In this document: positions 18,436 to 27,532 of the stretch, piece after piece | How positions within the stretch are numbered: the stretch's first letter is position 1 | Layout: each line of letters starts with the position of its first letter | From: Umezawaea endophytica | GTDB taxonomy: Bacteria; Actinomycetota; Actinomycetes; Mycobacteriales; Pseudonocardiaceae | NCBI RefSeq assembly: GCF_025061645.1 | Contig: NZ_JANYMP010000023.1 | Span: 1-64,000, forward strand | DNA: 64,000 bases | Direction of reading: 5' to 3' | Made by a program: the position numbers and the translations under genes | Notes under the pieces: generated by a model | What the model was told of the DNA's origin: nothing | Seen by the model: only the letters and a program-made list of their open reading frames with translations | Databases searched by the model: none

Positions 18436-19536
18436 TCAGGAGGGGTCCGCGAGACCTCCGCCGAACACCTTCCAGTACCGCGCGTGGGGAGCGCGGGCCT
18501 TGTCGAGGTCGGCGTCCGTGCACTGCGCGTCGTCCGGCACGTAGGCCAGCGGGTCGTCGAGCAGCGGTTCCGGGAGGCGGAGCAGGCCCTCCACGAGGGC
18601 GTGCAGGCAGAGGGCGCTGTACCCGCGCAGGTAGCCGCCCTCCTGGGTGAGCACCAGCGGGAGGCCGAGGTCGGCCACGCGCCCACCGATCCGCCGGTAG
18701 CCGTCGGCGGTGAGGTTGTGCCGCCCGTTGGGGTCGAAGGCGCTGCCGTCGAACCCCGAGGCACACACGACCAGGTCCGGGGCGAACTCCTGGAGCGCCG
18801 GGAGGGCGATCTCGTCCAGTGCGCGCAGGTAGGCCTGGTCGCCAGCCCCGAGGGACAGCTCGACGTTGATGTTGCGGCCGTCGACGCCGGTCTCGTCGGG
18901 GGCACCGGTCTGCGGGTGGTTGGTGCCCCACGCGCCGTGGCGCATGTGCAGGGACACCGCCAGGACGTCGGGCTCGGACAGGAAGACCTCCTGGGTGCCG
19001 TTGCCGTGGTGGACGTCCCAGTCGAGGACGGCGACCCTCAGGCCCGCGCGGCGGGCCGTCTCCGCCACCAGTGCGGCGTTGTTGACCAGGCAGTAACCGT
19101 CGGCCATGGTCGGCTGGGCGTGGTGACCGGGGGGCCTGACCAGCGCGTAGGCGATCGGGGTGCCCCCGCGGACGGACTCCAGCGCGGCCAGGGCGGTGCC
19201 CGCCGCGGCTCGGGCCGCGTCCCACGATCCGGGGCCGACCACGGTGTTGACCTCCAGGGCGACCCTGTCGGGGCCCGCGCAGGCCTCGCGGAGCGAAGCG
19301 AGGTACGCGGGGGTGTGGACGCGTTCGAGCTCCTCGTCGGTGGCGAACCGGCCGGTGCGCCACGTGAGGTGCTCAGCGACCGGGCCGTGGCGCAGCGCGT
19401 GGCGGAAGGTGCGCAGGCGGGCGGCGTTCTCGGGGTGCGGCTCGGCGACGTCGAGCCAGGCCCGGTCGCCCGGCAGCTCCCACAGGCCTTCGCCCGCGTC
19501 GTGCTCCAGGCAGGCGTCGTGCCAGAAGATCTCCAC
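18436..19536 (-). CDS. Class II histone-deacetylase-like amidohydrolase
   Basis: 366 residues. HDAC/acetoin-utilisation fold with all active-site blocks: [12 protein letters not shown] (catalytic His pair), [18 protein letters not shown] (zinc Asp and His), [13 protein letters not shown] (second zinc Asp) and [12 protein letters not shown] (active-site Gly/Tyr region). Bacterial relatives deacetylate small molecules, polyamines or acetyl-lysine; the substrate cannot be told from sequence. The GTG start has no strong ribosome site. Convergent with chorismate mutase and divergent from the small membrane protein. Confidence 0.93.
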   Translation of the reverse strand: MEIFWHDACLEHDAGEGLWELPGDRAWLDVAEPHPENAARLRTFRHALRHGPVAEHLTWRTGRFATDEELERVHTPAYLASLREACAGPDRVALEVNTVVGPGSWDAARAAAGTALAALESVRGGTPIAYALVRPPGHHAQPTMADGYCLVNNAALVAETARRAGLRVAVLDWDVHHGNGTQEVFLSEPDVLAVSLHMRHGAWGTNHPQTGAPDETGVDGRNINVELSLGAGDQAYLRALDEIALPALQEFAPDLVVCASGFDGSAFDPNGRHNLTADGYRRIGGRVADLGLPLVLTQEGGYLRGYSALCLHALVEGLLRLPEPLLDDPLAYVPDDAQCTDADLDKARAPHARYWKVFGGGLADPS

Positions 19537-19598
19537 CCGCTGGGGATATCAGGGGGATCACCGATGGTCCAGCGGTTATGTCCAGGCACACTGGACGC

Positions 19599-19919
19599 AT
19601 GGGAACAGTCATCGGCCTCATCGCAGGCATCATCGCCATCGTCGGGGTGCTGGCCGCCCTGGCCCACGACGGCTACCTCGCCATGCTCGGATCGGCGGCC
19701 AAGAACAAGGCGGCCTCGGGCGCCCCGATCGCGCAGTACGTCCGCAGCCGGTACACCATCGCGGGCGTCACGACCGTGGTCGCGCTGATCGGCCTGCTGA
19801 TCACCACGGGCGACGGGACCGGCTCGGACATCATCGGCGCGCTGATCGCGGGCGGCGGCGGCCTGGCCGCGACGAGCGCGCTCCAGAGCAGCCGCAAGCG
19901 CCTGAACAGCGGCGGATGA
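19599..19919 (+). CDS. Small membrane protein, unknown
   Basis: 106 residues from ATG 19599 (an in-frame ATG lies at 19578). Three hydrophobic segments: [37 protein letters not shown] and [18 protein letters not shown], with a short basic end ([10 protein letters not shown]). No family recognised. Lies between the deacetylase and the membrane-protein/kinase cluster. Confidence 0.65.
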   Translation: MGTVIGLIAGIIAIVGVLAALAHDGYLAMLGSAAKNKAASGAPIAQYVRSRYTIAGVTTVVALIGLLITTGDGTGSDIIGALIAGGGGLAATSALQSSRKRLNSGG

Positions 19920-20008
19920 CCTAAACAGCCGCCAAGTCCAGCAAGTTCACACTTACGGGTGTCACCCCGCGTCACAAGGTGGACCCGGAGAGCTACGGCC
20001 CGGACCTG

Positions 20009-20028
20009 CACCTACCCTCAGGTAGGTG
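20009..20028 (+). terminator. 8-bp hairpin before the signalling cluster
   Basis: CACCTACC, CTCA loop, GGTAGGTG. It lies 90 bases past the small membrane-protein stop and 72 bases before the next gene. It could be a terminator or an operator; no U-tract. Confidence 0.4.
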
Positions 20029-20099
20029 TGGGTGTTCACGGGCACCTCGTTCGCCCCCGTCCCCCCGCACAGCGCTAGGGCGGGAGGGGTCTGGACAGC

Positions 20100-21047
20100 A
20101 TGGTCGACTGGGCGGGATCAGCGGACAGCGGCAAGCACCGGCTGCACGAGCGGGTGGCGGGGTGGCCGCACCCCGAGTGCGAGCCGCGGCCGACCGCGCA
20201 CACCCGGCCGAGCGCCGGCCCCGGCCAGGTGCCCGCGCAGCGCGGCGGCAGGCCCGTCCCCGACCCGCTGGTCGACTCGGACGGCAGCGGGCTGCGGAAG
20301 TTCAACATCGGCCTCGTCCCGGCGTCCGTCACACCGCCCCGCACGTGGAAGCGCGCGGCCTGGTTCGCGGTCGCGTCGTCGGGGTGCGTCCTCGTCGGGC
20401 TGGCCATCGCCGCGGCGAAGCTGGTCGGCAGCAGCGGCCCGGTCGAGCGGATCGGGATGCCGGAGTACCCCGCCGCCGTGCCCATCGTGACCGACTTCGG
20501 CACCCGCACGTCCACGCCCTCCGCGGGCTCCCCGGCCCCGGACACGAGGCCCCAGGCCCCCGGAAGGGCGTCCACGACGGCGGCGGCGCCGTCGAGCGGT
20601 GCCGCGCCGAGCAGCAGCGCCAGCTCGTCGGGCAGCACGTCCGGCGGCGCGGGTCCGACGACCGCGACGTCCCCCGGCGCGCCGAGCACCACGTCGCCGA
20701 CCGTGACGACGGTGCCGAGCCAGGAGCAGCCGCTGGTCGACTCGACGGCGATAGCCGGCCGGACGGAGAAGTTCTACGAGGAGCTGGCGGCCAACACCGA
20801 GACGGCCATGGCGCTGACGACCGAGGCGTTCCGGTCGGACACCGAGGCGCTGCTGGAGCAGCGGTTCGCCGACGTGTCGCTGATCGAGGTCAAGGAGATC
20901 AGCGTGGACCCGAGCAAGGGGATCACCATCAGCACGCTCCAGATCACCAGGAAGGACGGCACGGCCAGCACCGAGCAGCGCGAGTTGACCTTCACCTTGA
21001 GTGGCAACCCGTTGATCAACGCCGAACGGCTGGCAGCAATCGGCTAG
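20100..21047 (+). CDS. Single-pass membrane protein with extracytoplasmic kinase-associated domain
   Basis: 315 residues. A polar, Pro-rich cytoplasmic part with His and Cys (RLHERVAGWPHPEC) precedes one membrane segment at about 87-109 (AAWFAVASSGCVLVGLAIAAA). A long Ser/Thr/Pro/Ala linker follows, then a C-terminal domain of about 100 residues beginning near AIAGRTEKFYEELAANTETAMALTTEAF and ending in beta-strand-like segments (ITISTLQITRKDG, RELTFTLSG). That domain has the same pattern as the ends of kinases 2-4 in this cluster. No enzyme motif. ATG start with a GGGAGGGG about ten bases upstream. Function unknown; a sensor or accessory role for the adjacent kinases is inferred. Confidence 0.75.
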   Translation: MVDWAGSADSGKHRLHERVAGWPHPECEPRPTAHTRPSAGPGQVPAQRGGRPVPDPLVDSDGSGLRKFNIGLVPASVTPPRTWKRAAWFAVASSGCVLVGLAIAAAKLVGSSGPVERIGMPEYPAAVPIVTDFGTRTSTPSAGSPAPDTRPQAPGRASTTAAAPSSGAAPSSSASSSGSTSGGAGPTTATSPGAPSTTSPTVTTVPSQEQPLVDSTAIAGRTEKFYEELAANTETAMALTTEAFRSDTEALLEQRFADVSLIEVKEISVDPSKGITISTLQITRKDGTASTEQRELTFTLSGNPLINAERLAAIG

Positions 21048-21219
21048 CGGTCATTAGCGAACGCACAGCCCGACGCCAAGCGGTAACCACTACTCCATCC
21101 GAGTGACCCGGTTCGACCGCTGAACGCCACGAAAAGGTGAATGCGCGAGTCGAACTGGCTTTGAGCAGGTCAATCACGGTACGAGTTCTGGCGACCACGA
21201 AGGTACGGAGGAGCCGCCA

Positions 21220-22047
21220 GTGCAGCGCCCTACGACGACCGGCAGACGGCACAACCGCGTCGGATCGATCACCGTGGCAGAGCTGATCAGGAAGCAGCCG
21301 AGCCCGGTCCGCATCCCTTCGCGGGAAGAGGCCGAGACCGACGTCCTGGTCGTGGACGTGCTTGGTCTGGAGGAGTCGCCGCACCGGCGCAGACCGAACC
21401 GGGCGGCCAAGGCCGCCGGGCTGATGACCGGCGCGCTCGTGCTGTTCGCGTCCGTCGCGGCGGCGTCGATCCTGGCGGGCAAGCGGCCGCAGGGGCCCGA
21501 GGAGCAGCCCGTGGCGGCCCCCATCGAGCTGAGCGGCTCGACCGCCCTCCGCCCCGACCTGCTCAGCGCCCGGCTCGGCAACGACCCGGCGCCGGTCCCC
21601 GGAGCGGCCGCGACCGGCTCCCCCGGCACCTCGCCGTCGGCCGTCCCGGTGCCGAACGCGCCGCTCGCCGCCGACCCGAAGCGCGATCCCGGCACGCCGC
21701 CCGCCACGACCGCGGCGCCGCCGACGGTGCCCTCCACCTCGCAGCCCAAGATCGACGTCGTCCGCGGGTTCTACGACCTGCTGCCCGCGAACCCGGCCGA
21801 GGCGTCGCGGCTGCTGACCGCCGACCTCGTCGGTGGCAACACGCTCGACTTCATCCGGTCGTGGAGCACGATCAGGGCCATCACGGTCGAGAGCACGACG
21901 CTCCAGCCGGAGGGCAGCGTGCTGGCCGAGGTGTCGATGCAGGAGCTCGACGGGCGGTGGCTGAGGGTGCTCCAGCGGTTCTGGTTCGCCGACACGTCCA
22001 CGCCGAAGATCATCGCCACCGAGCTCCTCTCAGCACAGCTAAGATGA
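21220..22047 (+). CDS. Single-pass membrane protein with VAEL motif and kinase-associated domain
   Basis: 275 residues from GTG 21220 (GGAGGAG seven bases upstream). The cytoplasmic part carries ITVAELIRKQ at residues 17-26 and REEAETDVLVVD near 35-46; one membrane segment at 65-87; a Pro/Ala/Thr linker; and an extracytoplasmic domain from about 175. The region VVRGFYDLLPANPAEASRLL...IRSWSTIRAITVESTTL closely follows the end of kinase 2 (DYFALAPGDPDAAFQWLL...YKSFWSTIKSAEVENITM). It has no kinase or enzyme motif. It probably belongs functionally with the downstream kinases. Confidence 0.75.
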   Translation: MQRPTTTGRRHNRVGSITVAELIRKQPSPVRIPSREEAETDVLVVDVLGLEESPHRRRPNRAAKAAGLMTGALVLFASVAAASILAGKRPQGPEEQPVAAPIELSGSTALRPDLLSARLGNDPAPVPGAAATGSPGTSPSAVPVPNAPLAADPKRDPGTPPATTAAPPTVPSTSQPKIDVVRGFYDLLPANPAEASRLLTADLVGGNTLDFIRSWSTIRAITVESTTLQPEGSVLAEVSMQELDGRWLRVLQRFWFADTSTPKIIATELLSAQLR

Positions 22048-22207
22048 CTTTGAGTAGTGGACACCCCCTAAAAGCTCACTCAGAGTTTCCTTAAATAAGG
22101 TTTAACCCGAGAAAATCCCCCAAAGGGGTTACAAGCGGGGTCACGATTCGGTATCCATGTTCCCGGTCAGTGAACGCAGTGCAGTTGCCGGGAAGGTGTG
22201 ACACGCG

Positions 22208-23074
22208 GTGTCGAACGAGGACAAACGTCGTCGGCGAGATGGATCGACCGCTCAGCTCTCGGTAGCGGAGCTCCTCGCCCGGCGTGAAGCCGAGACACAG
22301 GAGATCCCGGTCTACCGCGAGGTCGAAGAGGACACCGTCCGCTTCAAGCCGGTCACCCCTCCTGCCGCGCTCGCCACCGCGCAGATCTCCCGCCAGTCGC
22401 TCTCCGGCCGCGAGCTGCACGTCGCCGAGCTGCTGCGCCGCGAAGGCCGCCCCGCCGACGAGGAACGCGGCGGCCTGAAGATCAGCAAGCTCGTCGCCAT
22501 CGCCAGCGGCGGCGTCGTCCTCGCGGGCACCGTCGCCTTCGGCGTCTCGTCGTGGCTCGGCTCCCCCGACGAGCGCCCCCTCGCGGACGTGCGCTTCGAC
22601 GACCGTCCCGCGGCCCGCAACTCGAACAACACCGGCGGCATCGGCGCTCTCGCCCTCCCCGGCACGACCAGCCCGTCCACGACGGACACCAGCACCACCC
22701 AGCAGCAGACGCAGGAGCAGCAGGCCACGCAGCAGCAGACGCAGCAGCGCACGGCCCAGAACCAGACCCAGCAGCAGGCTCCCGCGGCGCAGACCCCCGG
22801 CACGCAGACGACGACCACCACGACCGAGTCGACGACGCAGCAGCCGACCACGGACAAGGGCACCACCACGGCGCCGAGCACGACGACGCCGCCGCCGAGC
22901 ACCAGCACGTCGCCCTCGACCTCGACGCCGCCCGCCTCCGGCTCGACCACGCCGCCCTCGTCGAGCACCCCGCCGTCCTCCGAGGCGCCGTCCACCGGCA
23001 TCGACCTCGGCACCGGCCTCGGGCTCGACCTCGGCGTCAAGCTGGGCGGGTTCGACTTCTTCGCGGAGGCCTAG
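22208..23074 (+). CDS. Single-pass membrane protein with two VAELL motifs and Gln/Thr-rich tail
   Basis: 288 residues from GTG 22208. The N-terminal cytoplasmic part has LSVAELLARREAET (17-30) and a second copy LHVAELLRREGRP (70-82). One membrane segment at 92-116. The outer part is low complexity: TQQQTQEQQATQQ, then long Thr/Pro/Ser runs, ending in a Gly/Asp/Leu pattern (IDLGTGLGLDLGVKLGGFDFF). It lacks the folded outer domain of its upstream neighbours, just as the adjacent kinase 1 does. The preceding 160 bases are A/T-richer than the rest and hold small inverted repeats (for example CCTTA-AA-TAAGG). Function unknown. Confidence 0.75.
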   Translation: MSNEDKRRRRDGSTAQLSVAELLARREAETQEIPVYREVEEDTVRFKPVTPPAALATAQISRQSLSGRELHVAELLRREGRPADEERGGLKISKLVAIASGGVVLAGTVAFGVSSWLGSPDERPLADVRFDDRPAARNSNNTGGIGALALPGTTSPSTTDTSTTQQQTQEQQATQQQTQQRTAQNQTQQQAPAAQTPGTQTTTTTTESTTQQPTTDKGTTTAPSTTTPPPSTSTSPSTSTPPASGSTTPPSSSTPPSSEAPSTGIDLGTGLGLDLGVKLGGFDFFAEA

Positions 23075-23313
23075 CGGCTCGCGGCTAGACCGTTCAGCCC
23101 AATTCGGAAGACTTTTCGCGTGAACCGGTGACGGCGCGGACCGGGATCGGGTATCCCTTCGCGATCCGTGCTCGACGGCGCGTGACCTGCACAACGGTCC
23201 GAAAGCCGCCGTCACGGCCGGGGTAGGCTCTGCGGGCAACGACAGCCCGACACGGCGATGAGCGGTGCCCTACCCTTATCCGCCAACCGGAGCGCATGAC
23301 GAGGAGCCCCAGC

Positions 23314-23370
23314 GTGAGACCTGCTGCACCTGCCGCGGTCCCGCAGCACCCGCGCGAGGTGGCCAGGTGA
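23314..23370 (+). CDS. Possible upstream reading frame coupled to kinase 1
   Basis: An 18-codon frame (24 from the in-frame ATG at 23296) with GAGGAG just before the GTG. Its TGA overlaps the kinase GTG in a GTGA. The peptide is Pro/Ala/Arg-rich with no known motif. It could serve translational coupling. Low confidence that it is translated. Confidence 0.25.
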   Translation: MRPAAPAAVPQHPREVAR

Positions 23371-24734
23371 GCGGCGAGGGTCAACTGATCGCCGACCGCT
23401 ACCGGTTCCTCGACCGCATCGGCAGCGGCGCCATGGGCATCGTCTGGCGAGCGCAGGACGAGCGGCTCGGCCGGATCGTCGCGGTCAAGCAACTGCTGTT
23501 GCAGGCGGGCATGGACACGCGCGAGCACGACGAGGCGATCCAGCGCGCCATGCGCGAGGGCCGCATCGCGGCGAAGCTCCACCACCAGAACGCCATCGCG
23601 GTCTACGACGTGGTCGAGGAGAACGGCGCGCCGTGCCTCGTCATGGAGTACCTGCCGTCCTACAGCCTCGCGGACACGCTTTCCGAGTACGGCGCCCTCG
23701 ACCCCCTCCAGGTCGCCCGGATCGGCGCACAGGCCGCCTCAGCGCTCGCCGCGGCCCACGCGGCGGGCATCGTCCACCGCGACGTGAAGCCCGGCAACGT
23801 GCTGATCGCGGACAGCGGCCTGGTCAAGATCACCGACTTCGGCATCTCGCGCGCCACCGACGACATCACGGTCACCAAGACCGGCCTGATCGCGGGCACC
23901 CCGGCGTACCTGGCGCCGGAGATCGCCAGGGGCTCGGACCCGACGCCCGCGTCGGACGTGTTCTCGCTCGGCTCGACGCTGTACGCGGCGGCCGAGGGCG
24001 AACCCCCGTTCGGACTCAGCGAGAACACCCTCGGCGTGCTGCACGCGGTCGCCGCGGGGCGGATCAACCCGCCGTCGCAGGACGGCCCGCTCACCGACGT
24101 GCTGCTGCGGCTGCTCAACGTCGACCCGGCGGACCGGCCGACGATGGGGCAGGCCCGCGACCTGCTGGCGGCCGTGGCCGCCGGTCGCAACCCCAGCCTG
24201 ACCGGCCTGCGGGCCGCCAGCACCCCCGGCGTGCTGCCGGTCGCCGGTCCCACCGCCGTGCTCGACCCCAACCGCACCCGCGTGGTGTCGGCTGGTGGCG
24301 CGGGCACCGGGTACCGCACCGGGCAGAACGCGCACCCGCGCACCGTGGGCCCGTCCCGCCCGGTCTCGCCGCCGCCGAGCGGGGGCAACAAGCCCCTCGC
24401 CATCGCGGCGGCCGTGCTGGTCGGGCTGCTGCTGATCGGTGGTCTGATGATCGTGCTCGGCGTGTTCAACAAGAAGGACGAGAAGACGCCACTCGTTCCT
24501 CTGCCCAGCTCGTCCTCACAGGTCGTCCCGACGACCACGTCGTCGAAGCCCCCAGTGGTTACGACCCAGGAGACGACGGAAGAAACGACGGAAGAGACGA
24601 CGACCACAACGACGACCACGACCACCACCACGAAGCCCCCTCCGACCACCACCACGACCACCACGACCACCACAACGACCACCACGACCACGAAGCCCTC
24701 GGTGCCGAGTTCAAGCGCCGAACCCACCGTGTGA
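23367..24734 (+). CDS. Ser/Thr protein kinase, PknB-like, membrane-anchored (kinase 1)
   Basis: 455 residues. GTG 23367 was chosen because GAGGTGG precedes it and the kinase fold starts ten codons later; the open frame continues upstream. Hanks motifs: IGSGAMGIVW (glycine loop), Lys41 in VAVKQL, HRDVKPGNVL with catalytic Asp139, DFG at 157-159, GTPAYLAPEIARG, and SDVFSLGSTLYAA. One membrane segment at 343-367 (LAIAAAVLVGLLLIGGLMIVLGVF). The outer part is only a Thr/Pro low-complexity tail (about 388-450), with no PASTA or other sensor domain. The activation loop DDITVTKTGLIAGTP has several Thr for autophosphorylation. Closest relative in the cluster is kinase 2. Confidence 0.93.
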   Translation: MSGEGQLIADRYRFLDRIGSGAMGIVWRAQDERLGRIVAVKQLLLQAGMDTREHDEAIQRAMREGRIAAKLHHQNAIAVYDVVEENGAPCLVMEYLPSYSLADTLSEYGALDPLQVARIGAQAASALAAAHAAGIVHRDVKPGNVLIADSGLVKITDFGISRATDDITVTKTGLIAGTPAYLAPEIARGSDPTPASDVFSLGSTLYAAAEGEPPFGLSENTLGVLHAVAAGRINPPSQDGPLTDVLLRLLNVDPADRPTMGQARDLLAAVAAGRNPSLTGLRAASTPGVLPVAGPTAVLDPNRTRVVSAGGAGTGYRTGQNAHPRTVGPSRPVSPPPSGGNKPLAIAAAVLVGLLLIGGLMIVLGVFNKKDEKTPLVPLPSSSSQVVPTTTSSKPPVVTTQETTEETTEETTTTTTTTTTTTKPPPTTTTTTTTTTTTTTTTKPSVPSSSAEPTV

Positions 24735-24773
24735 GTGCGTAGCCGGTTGTCGTAGCTCGTAAGGTGGACCCAC

Positions 24774-24807
24774 ACACGGACGGGTTAAATCGAACCCAAC
24801 CCCGTGT
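24774..24807 (+). terminator. Imperfect hairpin after kinase 1
   Basis: ACACGG/CCGTGT outer stem and GGGTT/AACCC inner stem with a small internal loop, 40 bases past the kinase 1 stop and 80 before kinase 2. Confidence 0.5.
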
Positions 24808-24889
24808 CGCTACGTTTGTGCCCTAGTGGCGGTAACCCGAAGTTGGGTCGCCACTGACGAAGACACCGCAATCACTCATGGGAGCAGCC

Positions 24890-26551
24890 GTGACCGACGA
24901 TGGTCGCCTGGTCGCAGGCCGCTACCGATTGGGAACCCGAATCGGTAGCGGTGCGATGGGCGTCGTTTGGCAGGCGCACGACCAGCGCCTGCACCGCATC
25001 GTCGCGGTCAAGCAGCTCTTGCTCCAGCCCGGCCTGGCCGCCGCGGACACGGACGAGGCGAAGCGCAGGGCCATGCGCGAGGGGCGGATCGCCGCCCGCT
25101 TGCAGCACCCGCACGCCATCGCCGTGTACGACGTGGCCGAGGACGACGGCCAGCCGTGGCTGGTCATGGAGTACCTGCCGTCCAAGAGCCTCTCCACCGT
25201 GCTGTCCGAGCGGGGCACGCTGTCGCCCCGCGACGTGGCCTCGATCGGCGAGCAGGTGGCGTCGGCGCTGACCGCCGCGCACAACGCCGGGATCGTGCAC
25301 CGCGACATCAAGCCGGGCAACATCCTGCTCGGTGACGAGGGCGTCGTGAAGATCACGGACTTCGGCATCTCGCGGGCCACCGGCGACGTCACGGTCACCG
25401 CGACCGGGATGCTCGCGGGCACCCCCGCGTACCTGGCGCCGGAGGTGGCGAAGGGCTACGACCCCGGTTCGCCGTCGGACGTGTTCTCGCTGGGCTCCAC
25501 GCTGTACGCCGCGATCGAGGGCGCGCCGCCGTTCGGGCTGAACGAGAACACGATCGCGCTGCTGCACCAGGTCGCGTCCGGCAAGGTCACGCCGCCGAAG
25601 CAGGCCGGTCCGCTGACCGCGCTGCTGATGCGCCTGCTGCGCCCGGAGCCCGAGGACCGCCCGACGATGGCCGAGGCGCGCGAAGCGCTGGCCGCCGTCG
25701 CCGCGGGCCGCGCCGCCCCCGAGTTCCCCATGGCCGCCCCGCAGGTGAGCCCGCCGTCGTGGCGCGGCACGCCCGTGTCGTCGGACCTCCAGACCCGCGC
25801 GATGTCGCCGCAGGCGGCGGTCAACACACCGCCGCCCGGCACCCGCATCGACGTCCGCCCCGGCCCGCCGCAGCAGCACCAGCCCGCGCCGCAGCAGCAG
25901 TCGTACCAACAGCCCTACCAGCAGCAGCGCCCGGCCGCCGCGCCGCCGCGGCAGCGTCCGCCCAAGCGGTCGTTCGGGGCCGCGGGCACCGGCCCCGGCT
26001 CGGGCAAGCAGCGGTCGACGATGGTCACCGCGCTCGCCATCGTGGCCGCGGCCGTCGTCGGCATCATGCTGGCCAGCTTCCTGTCGGACACCGACGACTC
26101 GACGGACAAGATCGCCGAGCCCGGTTCGTCCGTCACGCAGTCGAACCCGCAGAACAAGCCGAGCGAGGCCACCGACGCGCCGGACTCGGGCGGCGGTTCG
26201 AAGCAGCCCCCCAAGATCACCAGCGGGTCCGGTCCCGACCAGGCCACGCAGGAAAAGATGATCAAGGACTACTTCGCGCTCGCGCCGGGCGACCCCGACG
26301 CGGCGTTCCAGTGGCTCCTCCCGGAGATGCAGGCCCAGGGCGGCGGCCTCTCGGTCTACAAGAGCTTCTGGTCCACGATCAAGTCCGCCGAGGTCGAGAA
26401 CATCACCATGAACGAGCCCTTCGCGTTCGTGGTGGACCTGAAGTACACGGAGAAGGACAAGACCGTCACCAAGGAGCGCAAGCTCATCGTGCTGAACTGG
26501 TCCGGCTCCGTGGTGCTGCTGCAACGCGAGCAGCGGCTCGGCACCTACTAG
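24890..26551 (+). CDS. Ser/Thr protein kinase with extracytoplasmic domain (kinase 2)
   Basis: 553 residues from GTG 24890 (GGGAG five bases upstream); an in-frame ATG at 24878 is the alternative. Kinase domain 10-280 with Lys41, HRDIKPGN (Asp139), DFG 157-159 and GTPAYLAPEV. A Gln/Pro-rich linker (QQHQPAPQQQSYQQ) leads to a membrane segment near 377-399 (TALAIVAAAVVGIMLASFL). Beyond a polar linker, the last 100 residues form the shared outer domain: MIKDYFALAPGDPDAAFQWLL, FWSTIKSAEVENITM, FVVDLKYTEKDKTVTKERKLIVLN. The kinase domain is closest to kinase 1. A terminator-like hairpin separates the two, so each may have its own promoter. Confidence 0.94.
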   Translation: MTDDGRLVAGRYRLGTRIGSGAMGVVWQAHDQRLHRIVAVKQLLLQPGLAAADTDEAKRRAMREGRIAARLQHPHAIAVYDVAEDDGQPWLVMEYLPSKSLSTVLSERGTLSPRDVASIGEQVASALTAAHNAGIVHRDIKPGNILLGDEGVVKITDFGISRATGDVTVTATGMLAGTPAYLAPEVAKGYDPGSPSDVFSLGSTLYAAIEGAPPFGLNENTIALLHQVASGKVTPPKQAGPLTALLMRLLRPEPEDRPTMAEAREALAAVAAGRAAPEFPMAAPQVSPPSWRGTPVSSDLQTRAMSPQAAVNTPPPGTRIDVRPGPPQQHQPAPQQQSYQQPYQQQRPAAAPPRQRPPKRSFGAAGTGPGSGKQRSTMVTALAIVAAAVVGIMLASFLSDTDDSTDKIAEPGSSVTQSNPQNKPSEATDAPDSGGGSKQPPKITSGSGPDQATQEKMIKDYFALAPGDPDAAFQWLLPEMQAQGGGLSVYKSFWSTIKSAEVENITMNEPFAFVVDLKYTEKDKTVTKERKLIVLNWSGSVVLLQREQRLGTY

Positions 26552-27451
26552 TCAGCTCGCCGCCGCGGCGTCCTTCAGCGCGTCCAGGAGGCTCGCCGCG
26601 GCCGGGTTGACGGCGCCCGCCTCGCGGAACGCGGCGTAGATCGCCCGGTGCGGCTCCGGCCTGCGCAGGCGGCGGACGACGACACCGGGGTGGGTCACGC
26701 CGAGGCCGAGCTTCGGCACGATCGTGACGCCCAGGCCAGCGGCGACGAAGCCCTGCGCGGTCGGGTAGTCGTCGGACTCGACGACGAAGTTCGGCGCGAA
26801 CCCGGCGCCCGCGCAGGCGTCGAGGACGATGTCGCGGCACGCCCCCGGCGGTATCGCCGAGTCCACCCACGGGTCTCCCGCCAGGTCGTTCAGGTCGAGC
26901 ACGCGCTTGCGGCCCAGGTCGTGGCCGCGCGGCAGGACGGCCACGTACGGGTCGTCCAGCAGGTGCACCAACTGGACGCCGGGGGCCACCTCGGCGTCAC
27001 GGGGGTGGACCACGATCGCCACGTCGGCGCGGCCCGCGACGATCTCCACCATCGGGTCCAGCGGCTCGGTCAGCTTGAGGTCGAGCTTCACCGACGGGTG
27101 CTCGGCGCGGAACCGGGCCACCGCGGGCGGCACGAGCGCCGCGCCCGCCGTGGCGAAGTAGCGGACGCGGAGCCTGCCGGTGCGGCCCGCCCTGAGGTCC
27201 GCCAGCGCCGACTCGGCCTCGACCAGGCGGTCGGTGATGCCCGCGGCGTGCTCGGTGAGGAGCTTGCCCGCCTCGGTGGGCCGGACGCCGCGGCCGACGC
27301 GTTCCAGCAGCGCCATGCCGACCTGCTTCTCCAGCGCCGCCACCTGCTGGCTGATGGCGGACGGCGTGTACCCGAGGTTCGTGGCGGCGGCGGTGATGGA
27401 ACCGCTGGTCACGACGGCTCTGAGGACCTGCATCCGGCGTACGTCGAGCAT
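26552..27451 (-). CDS. LysR-family transcriptional regulator
   Basis: 299 residues. N-terminal winged helix-turn-helix (MQVLRAVVTSGSITAAATNLGYTPSAISQQVAALEKQVGMALLER) and a type-2 periplasmic-binding-like effector domain (GRLRVRYFATAGAALVPPAVARFRAEHPSV; GFVAAGLGVTIVPKLGLG). Divergent from an EamA transporter with 81 bases between starts, the usual arrangement for a LysR regulator controlling its neighbour. The effector is unknown. Embedded in the kinase cluster, on the opposite strand. Confidence 0.93.
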   Translation of the reverse strand: MLDVRRMQVLRAVVTSGSITAAATNLGYTPSAISQQVAALEKQVGMALLERVGRGVRPTEAGKLLTEHAAGITDRLVEAESALADLRAGRTGRLRVRYFATAGAALVPPAVARFRAEHPSVKLDLKLTEPLDPMVEIVAGRADVAIVVHPRDAEVAPGVQLVHLLDDPYVAVLPRGHDLGRKRVLDLNDLAGDPWVDSAIPPGACRDIVLDACAGAGFAPNFVVESDDYPTAQGFVAAGLGVTIVPKLGLGVTHPGVVVRRLRRPEPHRAIYAAFREAGAVNPAAASLLDALKDAAAAS

Positions 27452-27532
27452 GGCCCAACCTTTCAGTCCTGCTACAAGGTCATGCAGTTCTTTTCACTTG
27501 TGCTGACGCTTCGTCGGCACGATCGTAGACCT

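Noticed and set aside
15138-18650. Very long plus-strand open frame opposite pcrA
   Set aside because: It is the shadow of the pcrA coding sequence on the other strand (Arg/Val/Asp-rich, no domains); the helicase motifs are unambiguous on the minus strand.
24590-24705. Regular ACC/ACG repeats that could suggest a CRISPR-like or satellite array
   Set aside because: They encode the Thr-rich outer tail of kinase 1 in frame; the period is three bases with no spacers.
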